This document shows positions 58,595-64,000 of a stretch of 64,000 bases of DNA, in pieces. Every line of letters starts with the position of its first letter. Within the stretch, counting starts at the first letter, position 1. A model generated the notes under the pieces. That model searched no databases and was not told the origin of the DNA. It saw only the letters and a list, made by a program, of their open reading frames with translations. The position numbers were made by a program, and so were the translations under genes. Location: positions 124,001 to 188,000 of the forward strand of contig CAZVZG010000003.1 in NCBI GenBank assembly GCA_964630785.1. The letters run 5' to 3'. This DNA is from JADLCX01 sp964630785. Lineage in GTDB: Bacteria > Planctomycetota > Phycisphaerae > Phycisphaerales > UBA1924.

Positions 58595-59923
58595 GTGGCT
58601 GTCATTGTTCAGAAGTTCGGCGGCTCGTCCGTCGCGGACGCGGCCAAGCTCAGGCACTGCGCCTCTCGTGTCGCCGAAGTGCGCCGGCGGGGCGACCACG
58701 TCGCCGTGGTGGTCAGCGCCCGCGGCGACACCACCGACGACTTGCTCGCCCTGGCGGCCGAGGTCTCCGAGACGCCCGACAAACGCGAGATGGATCAACT
58801 GCTCGCCACCGGCGAGCAAGTTTCGATCTCGCTCATGAGCATGGCTTTGAAGGGGATGGGACTCGACGCGATCAGCCTGACCGGCGCCCAGTGCGGCGTG
58901 CGGACGGACGGGGCACACACGCGGGCTCGCATCACGGGCGTTGACCCTGCCCGCATGGAGCGGGAGTTCGCGGCCGGGCGCGTGCCGGTGGTGGCCGGAT
59001 TTCAGGGGATCGCCGATTCGGGCGACGTCACGACGCTCGGACGGGGTGGCAGTGATACCACGGCCGTGGCTCTGGCCGCGGCCTTGAAGGCCGACGAGTG
59101 CCAGATCTTTACGGACGTCGATGGCGTGTATACCGCGGACCCGCGGATCGTGCCGCACGCCTATCTGAAGGAAACAATCAGTTACGACGAGATGATGGAA
59201 GCCGCCTCCCAGGGCGCCAAGGTGATGCACCTCCGGGCGGTCGAACTGGGCAAGAAGTCGGGCGTGCCGATCCGGGTGCTCCACAGCCTGCGGCACGGGC
59301 GCGGGACACTCATCACCGACGATGTGACAAGCATGGAAACCCAGAGAGCCGTTTCGAGCGTGGCGCTGAAGACCGACATCGGGCGGGTGACCTTGGCGGG
59401 TCTGCCCAACCAGCCGGGCTTGCAGCGGCGCATCTTTGACCGAATCGCCGCGGCCGGGATCAGCATCGACGACATCATCCAGACCGAGGCGCTGGCGGGG
59501 GGCAATGGGGGGGGCGGCGGGGACGCGGGCCAGACGTTCGCCCAGACACGCGCCGACACCCCGACCAGCGGCTTGTGCAACATCGTTTTCACGCTCGACA
59601 AGACCGATCTGGCCGACGTCCGCCCGCTGATCGAGAGAGTGCTCGAAGAGCTGGGACAGGGGCGCGTCCACGTGGACCTGGGGCTGGCCAAGGTCAGCGC
59701 GGTGGGTGTGGGCATGCAGAGCCAACCGGGCGTGGCCGCGAGGATGTTCAGGGCTCTGGCGGACGCGGGCATCCGCATCGCCAACATCACGACCAGCGAG
59801 ATCAAGATTTCATGCATCGTCGATGAGGCGGACGGGAAGACCGGGCTGCGGGCTGTACATGATGCGTTCGATTTGGGCACGCCGGTGGTGCATGGCACGC
59901 ACAGCGGCGCGCCTGCTCGCTGA
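58595..59923 (+). CDS. lysC: Aspartate kinase
   Basis: Phosphorylates aspartate, the first step to lysine, threonine, methionine and diaminopimelate. It has 442 residues: kinase domain (KFGGSSVADAAKL, GFQGIADSGDVTTLGRGGSDTTA, FTDVDGVYTADPRIV) and two ACT domains for feedback control. Inside the first ACT domain near residue 302 is a glycine-rich insert (AGGNGGGGGDAGQTF) encoded by G runs, not usual in the family. It could alter inhibitor binding. GTG 58595 follows GGAGGA; TATTCT at 58571-58576 may be the -10. The 58312-58570 gap holds no gene. Confidence 0.94.
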   Translation: MAVIVQKFGGSSVADAAKLRHCASRVAEVRRRGDHVAVVVSARGDTTDDLLALAAEVSETPDKREMDQLLATGEQVSISLMSMALKGMGLDAISLTGAQCGVRTDGAHTRARITGVDPARMEREFAAGRVPVVAGFQGIADSGDVTTLGRGGSDTTAVALAAALKADECQIFTDVDGVYTADPRIVPHAYLKETISYDEMMEAASQGAKVMHLRAVELGKKSGVPIRVLHSLRHGRGTLITDDVTSMETQRAVSSVALKTDIGRVTLAGLPNQPGLQRRIFDRIAAAGISIDDIIQTEALAGGNGGGGGDAGQTFAQTRADTPTSGLCNIVFTLDKTDLADVRPLIERVLEELGQGRVHVDLGLAKVSAVGVGMQSQPGVAARMFRALADAGIRIANITTSEIKISCIVDEADGKTGLRAVHDAFDLGTPVVHGTHSGAPAR

Positions 59924-59962
59924 GGGCGGCGGGCGCCGAGCACGGGCGTACCATCCGCCCCT

Positions 59963-61774
59963 ATGACCGCCCACGACCGAACATCCCGCCGCGGCGACAT
60001 CCAACGCTGGTCCCGGACCCTGATCCCCACGGCCCGCGAGGCCCCGGCGGATGCGGAGTCGCCCAGCCACATCCTGCTCTCCCGCGCGGGGTATGTCCGC
60101 AAGCTCGGCGCGGGCATCTATGACTACCTGCCGCTGGGCTGGCGCACGCTCCGCAAGATCAGCCAGATCGTGCGTGAGGAGATGGACGCCGCGGGGGCCG
60201 GCGAGCTGTGCCTGCCGGTGATGCTGCCGATCGAGCTCTACGCCGGCACCAAGCGCGACGTGGACTACGGCGACCTGCTCTTCAAGGTGACCGACCGCAA
60301 GGGCGCGGTGGCCGCGCTCGGGCCCACGCACGAGGAGCCCATTACGGAACTGATGAAGGGCTCGATCAACAGCTACAAGCAGTTGCCGATCAACCTCTAC
60401 CAGATCCAGACCAAGTTCCGCGACGAGGCCCGCCCGCGCTCGGGGCTGCTGCGCTGCCGCGAGTTCATCATGAAGGACGCCTACTCGTTCCACATGGAGG
60501 TGGAGGGAGTGGGGGGGCTCAACGAGACCTACGACGCGATGCACCGGGCCTACAGCAACATCTTCAAGCGTTGCGGCCTGGACTTCACCGTGGTCGAGGC
60601 CGAGGCCGGGCCCATCGGCGGATCGGCCAGCCACGAGTTCATGGTCAACGCCGAGAGCGGCGAGGACACGATCCTCAGGTGCCCGGTCTCCGGATACGCG
60701 GCCAACGTCGAGAAGTGCGAGATCGGCCCGCGCACCGGAACCTTCGACGCCGCGCCCACCGGCGAGTGGACCGAGGTGCATACGCCCAACCTCCCAGGCA
60801 TTGACGAGGTGGGGAAGTTCATGAAGGTCAAGCCCGACCGGATGCTCAAGACCATCGTGTTCAAGGTGAACGAAGAGCGCGAGGGATCGGGGGATCGGGG
60901 GACCAAGTGGGTCGTCGCGGTGGTTCGCGGCGATCAGGACGTCAACGAGGGCAAGGTCAAATCGGTGAGCGGGTTCAAGGTCGAGCTCGCGCCCGAGAAG
61001 GAGGCCCGAGCGGCCGGCTTTGCGATCGGTTATGTCTCGCCCCGGGCGGTCAACACCGTGCCCGGCACGCTGATGCTCGTCGATTTCGACGCGGCCCAGG
61101 GCGGCTTCTGGGCGACGGGCGCGGACAAGCCCGACCACCATGCCAAGCACTTCAACTGGAAGCGGGATGTCGGGGCCAAACTCGGCGATCCGGGTTATGT
61201 AAAACTCGCCGACGTTCGCAACGCCGTCGCCGGCGACCCTTCGCCCCGGGCCGAGGGGGCCAGGCTGGAAACCGGGCGGGGCATCGAGGTCGGGCACATC
61301 TTCAAGCTCGGTTCCAAGTATTCCGACGCGATGGAGTTCAAGGTGCTCGATCGCGAGCAGAAGCTCCGCAGCGTCATCATGGGCTGCTACGGCATCGGCG
61401 TGAGCCGAACGATGGCCGCGAGCGTGGAGCAGAACCACGACGACAACGGCATCATCTGGCCCGCGGCCATTGCGCCCTACCACGTCTTGATCACGCTGAT
61501 GAAACCGGACGCGCCGGCGCAGGTCGAGGCCGCGGAAAAGATCGCCGCCGATCTGAGCGCGGCGGGCCTCGACGTGCTCATCGACGACCGCGACGAACGA
61601 CCCGGCGTGAAGTTCAAGGACGCCGACCTGATCGGCGTGCCGATCCGCCTGACCATCGGCGACAAGGCGCTGGCCGAGGGCGGGGTGGAGTTCAAGTTGC
61701 GTCGGGATACGCAGGGGAAGGGCGAGGTGGTGAAGATCGGCGAGGTGGCCGCCAAGTGCGTGTCGCTGGTGTGA
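59963..61774 (+). CDS. proS: Prolyl-tRNA synthetase, bacterial type
   Basis: Charges tRNA-Pro. It has 603 residues. Class II motif 1 region is YLPLGWRTLRKISQIV, motif 2 is TKFRDEARPRSGLLRCREF and motif 3 is YGIGVSRTMAASVEQ, with the C-terminal anticodon-binding domain (YHVLITLMK, DVLIDDRDERPGVKFKDADL). The region between motifs 2 and 3 (about 190-380) is the editing (INS) domain of the bacterial type. TACCAT lies 8 nt before ATG 59963 (leaderless type). Its TGA overlaps the GTG of the acetyltransferase gene. Confidence 0.95.
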   Translation: MTAHDRTSRRGDIQRWSRTLIPTAREAPADAESPSHILLSRAGYVRKLGAGIYDYLPLGWRTLRKISQIVREEMDAAGAGELCLPVMLPIELYAGTKRDVDYGDLLFKVTDRKGAVAALGPTHEEPITELMKGSINSYKQLPINLYQIQTKFRDEARPRSGLLRCREFIMKDAYSFHMEVEGVGGLNETYDAMHRAYSNIFKRCGLDFTVVEAEAGPIGGSASHEFMVNAESGEDTILRCPVSGYAANVEKCEIGPRTGTFDAAPTGEWTEVHTPNLPGIDEVGKFMKVKPDRMLKTIVFKVNEEREGSGDRGTKWVVAVVRGDQDVNEGKVKSVSGFKVELAPEKEARAAGFAIGYVSPRAVNTVPGTLMLVDFDAAQGGFWATGADKPDHHAKHFNWKRDVGAKLGDPGYVKLADVRNAVAGDPSPRAEGARLETGRGIEVGHIFKLGSKYSDAMEFKVLDREQKLRSVIMGCYGIGVSRTMAASVEQNHDDNGIIWPAAIAPYHVLITLMKPDAPAQVEAAEKIAADLSAAGLDVLIDDRDERPGVKFKDADLIGVPIRLTIGDKALAEGGVEFKLRRDTQGKGEVVKIGEVAAKCVSLV

Positions 61775-62277
61775 GCGCTCCGGCGGTCAACATCGTGGAG
61801 TGCGGCGGGGCCGAGCGCCTCGCCGACTTTCGCACGCTCGCCGCCGAATACGCCGCCGAGATCGCCGACGTGGCGGCGTGCAGCCTCGAACATCAGGGGT
61901 TCGAGGATGAGCTGCGTGAGCTTCCGGGCCGATACGCACAGGCGCGGGGCGGCCGGATGTTCCTTGCCACCGTGAACGGAATCCCGGCCGGCTGCATCGC
62001 CCTGCGGGCTTTACCCGAACTCGGCCCCGGCGTGTGCGAGATGAAGCGGATGTTTGTCAGGCCCGTCCATCGCGGCCTGAAAATCGGGCGCTCGCTCGCC
62101 GAGCGCCTCATCGACGAGGCCCGCGCGATGGGCTACACCGTGATGAAGCTCGACACCGACACGGCCCCAAAGTTCGCCGCGGCCATTGCGTTGTACCGGT
62201 CGCTGGGCTTTGTCGAATGCGGGCGGTACAACACGGACCCGGACCCGAAGACCCTTTGGTTTGAGAAGCGGCTGTGA
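61771..62277 (+). CDS. GNAT-family N-acetyltransferase
   Basis: A 168-residue acetyl-CoA-dependent transferase. CEMKRMFVRPVHRGLKIGRSL contains the pyrophosphate-binding R/Q-x2-G-x-G/A motif as RGLKIG. MKLDTDTAPKFAAAIALYRSLGF is the last part of the fold with the usual Tyr. The substrate is unknown. GTG 61771 overlaps the proS stop as GTGA, so translation is coupled to the synthetase, which may hint at a housekeeping link with translation or may be chance. Confidence 0.85.
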   Translation: MSAPAVNIVECGGAERLADFRTLAAEYAAEIADVAACSLEHQGFEDELRELPGRYAQARGGRMFLATVNGIPAGCIALRALPELGPGVCEMKRMFVRPVHRGLKIGRSLAERLIDEARAMGYTVMKLDTDTAPKFAAAIALYRSLGFVECGRYNTDPDPKTLWFEKRL

Positions 62278-62315
62278 CAGAGGAACGCATCGGCGCTCTG
62301 GACCCGTCGCGGCGA

Positions 62316-62504
62316 TCACTCCCATTCGTTCTTCTTGTCGCCGATCGAAAGCAGGCCCCAAAGAAAACTACCGACGCCGATGACCCAACCCCACGGCCAG
62401 AATGTTCCGCTGAGCCACAGAGCGGTCGAGACTCCGATCATGAGCAGGCCGAGAGCGACCTTTCCGGCGATGTCCCAGTCCATCCAACGACGCTTGGAAG
62501 CCAT
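62316..62504 (-). CDS. Small two-helix membrane protein
   Basis: A 62-residue protein. A basic start (MASKRRWMDWD) precedes two hydrophobic segments (GKVALGLLMIGVSTALWL and WPWGWVIGVGSFLWGLLSI), with a charged end DKKNEWE. The family is not recognised; size and topology suggest a bacterial inner-membrane micropeptide. GTG 62516 would add four residues. No ribosome site is clear, so the gene is moderately supported. Confidence 0.5.
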   Translation of the reverse strand: MASKRRWMDWDIAGKVALGLLMIGVSTALWLSGTFWPWGWVIGVGSFLWGLLSIGDKKNEWE

Positions 62505-62577
62505 GAACGGCAGCACACCGCCTGATGGCGTTTCCCTTTCAGGGCGAACGGCAATGTCGAGTTTTACATAACAGCTA

Positions 62578-63978
62578 TTATGGGACCTCGGTGGGGAGGT
62601 GATCCGGGGTCGAGGACATGGCGGGCTGGGTTTGCGGCTGGCTCACCACGTCCTGATCGCTCTGCGGTTCGGTCGCGCGGTCGATCCAGTCCGCGATCGG
62701 CTTGGCCTGGTCGCCCAGCCTCCAGAACAGCAGCCGGTGCCCGCCAGTAAAGACCCAGCGCTCGGGGCGTTCCAGCCGCTCCCACAGCAGCTCACCCAAC
62801 GAGGCCGACACCGTGGAATCGAACGCGGCTTGGACGACCAGCACCGGCTTGTCAGTCATCGTGCGAGCGGTGTGGTACGGATCGAGGCGCGAGGCCATCA
62901 GGTAGGTGTCGTACAAGCGGGCACGCTCGGAGGCGTTGCCCACGCCGTCCGCCCACATGAGCCGGATCCCGCCGTCGGTCAGATCGCTGGTCTGGCTGAG
63001 TTTGAGGAGGTTGGCGCCGGAGCCGACCAGTACGGCCGCGGTGAACTTGTCGGGCATCCGGGCGATCACCGCAGGAGATGCCAGCGAGCCGGCCGAGCAT
63101 CCGAACATGACCAGCGGCTTCTGCGGGATATCCGGACGCCGCTCGGCGAGGTACTCCAGGGCGGCCTCCGCGGCGTACGCGGGCTCGGCGACCAGGTCGT
63201 CGAGCGTCCTGGCGAGGCTCTGGCCGGTGGACTCGATCTCGTCGGCGGACTTGATGACCACCGGCTTGCTTTCGTACCACCACACGCTGGGCGTGGCGAT
63301 GCGGAGCACGGCCCAGCCACGGGCGAGAAGCTCGTCGATCACGGGCTGCTCGTATTCCATGCTGCCCAGCCCGGCCATGTGGATGACCAGCCCGATCGGG
63401 CGCCGGTGCTCGGGCTCACGCAAGCGGAGCTGAGTGCCCTCGTACACCAGCGCGAGGGTCTTCTCGTCCGTCGGCTTGACTCCGGGGACGTTCTCCTTCA
63501 GGTATTGCTCAAGCCACTTTCGCGTCCGCTCGAGGAACCGCGGGGCGCGTTGGTCGGTCGGCCGATCATCGAGCGTGGAGTAGGAAACGAAACGCAGCGT
63601 GGGGCGCTGATTCCGGAACCGGATCGCCCGGATGATCCCCACCCCGAAGCGCTTGTTGTACGTGATCCGGGCCTGCGGACGCTCGGCCGCACGCACAAGG
63701 TCGGGCGAGATTTCGGCCCGGGGCACGGTGCCGTCGAGCACCAGATTCGTGATCTGACGCGGCGTCTCGCGCACGATTTCGTCGAGTTTGGCCGTGTCAC
63801 GGGCCGGCCAGGCGTCGGCGGGCACGCGGTAGGCCGCAAAGTGCTCCAGGCGGTCGGGCTCGCCCGACATGCGGGCCACACAGCCCCCGCCCATCCCCCC
63901 CATCGTCAACCACGCGGCCATCGCGAGGGTCAACAGCAGCCCGCTCAACCGTTCTGCTCGGGTGTCGGAGGTTCGCAA
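62578..63978 (-). CDS. Alpha/beta-hydrolase lipoprotein
   Basis: A 466-residue predicted serine hydrolase. Its N-terminus has a hydrophobic signal segment ending GGMGGGC, a possible lipidation site. The hydrolase domain starts near residue 195 (RPIGLVIHMAGLGSMEYEQPVIDELLARGW), with nucleophile Ser in MFGCSAGSLASP (GxSxG), an acid after PVLVVQAAFDSTVS and His in FTGGHRLLF. The first 190 residues are unassigned. TTG 63978 is accepted because AGGAG lies 6 nt upstream. The substrate is unknown; the tail is Gln/Pro-rich. Confidence 0.8.
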   Translation of the reverse strand: MRTSDTRAERLSGLLLTLAMAAWLTMGGMGGGCVARMSGEPDRLEHFAAYRVPADAWPARDTAKLDEIVRETPRQITNLVLDGTVPRAEISPDLVRAAERPQARITYNKRFGVGIIRAIRFRNQRPTLRFVSYSTLDDRPTDQRAPRFLERTRKWLEQYLKENVPGVKPTDEKTLALVYEGTQLRLREPEHRRPIGLVIHMAGLGSMEYEQPVIDELLARGWAVLRIATPSVWWYESKPVVIKSADEIESTGQSLARTLDDLVAEPAYAAEAALEYLAERRPDIPQKPLVMFGCSAGSLASPAVIARMPDKFTAAVLVGSGANLLKLSQTSDLTDGGIRLMWADGVGNASERARLYDTYLMASRLDPYHTARTMTDKPVLVVQAAFDSTVSASLGELLWERLERPERWVFTGGHRLLFWRLGDQAKPIADWIDRATEPQSDQDVVSQPQTQPAMSSTPDHLPTEVP

Positions 63979-64000
63979 CGCAGGCTCCTGGGTCCGATCG

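Overview
The window is high-GC bacterial chromosome, about two thirds G+C by eye, with long antisense shadow frames. I infer a planctomycete, probably of the Phycisphaerae type. The reasons are the gene mix (2-methylcitrate module, carbamoyltransferase/SxtJ/DUF5989 trio, HARE-HTH and DUF3987-type accessory genes), glycine-rich inserts inside conserved enzymes, and the scarcity of Shine-Dalgarno sequences. No rRNA is present, so the assignment is indirect. At least 11 starts have a TANNNT box only 6 to 10 nt upstream, which suggests widespread leaderless transcription.

1-23.9 kb is ordinary chromosome. It holds a truncated GH31 glucosidase, a VOC protein, a zinc-ribbon/PH membrane protein, a GT4 glycosyltransferase, and a minus-strand propionate module (prpD, prpB, prpC, then a carbonic-anhydrase-like gene). 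A thiolase, a UbiA-like protein, an aminotransferase, two globin-like genes (the first without the proximal histidine), aspS, an AIM24-like protein, an SDR, an iron-type solute-binding protein translationally coupled to pyruvate kinase, and cinA follow.

23.97-40.89 kb is an integrated element of 16.9 kb. It sits in tRNA-Gly(CCC) and is bounded by a perfect 44-bp direct repeat. Just inside each end are copies of a 10-bp motif at an exact 12-bp period, probably arm-type sites of the tyrosine integrase. The backbone is a minus-strand operon of overlapping genes (HTH, Toprim/DUF3987 primase, a small protein, a degenerate M41-like protein, a coiled-coil protein). The cargo at 30.5-37.7 kb looks lower in GC. 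It encodes a putative RHH/winged-helix regulator coupled to a GHKL (MORC/MutL-like) ATPase, a convergent C5-cytosine methyltransferase, and a ParB-like protein coupled to a putative PD-(D/E)XK nuclease. I read this as a defence or modification system related to MORC-type restriction systems but lacking a helicase. It is the best candidate here for an under-described system. Five small hypothetical genes and a VIT-family transporter complete the element.

From 40.9 to 46 kb, next to attR, lies a single-gene type IIL (MmeI-like) restriction-modification enzyme. It is flanked on both sides by nested hairpin repeats and by a fragment and a full copy of the same FN3-like gene.

46-64 kb is chromosome again: an OppF-type ATPase, tRNA-Phe, the carbamoyltransferase operon, cysD-cysN, a CYTH protein, divergent ligA and folD (FolD has all three catalytic positions changed), tatA, tRNA-Met(CAU), a patatin-like lipoprotein, lysC, proS coupled to a GNAT acetyltransferase, a small membrane protein and an alpha/beta-hydrolase lipoprotein.
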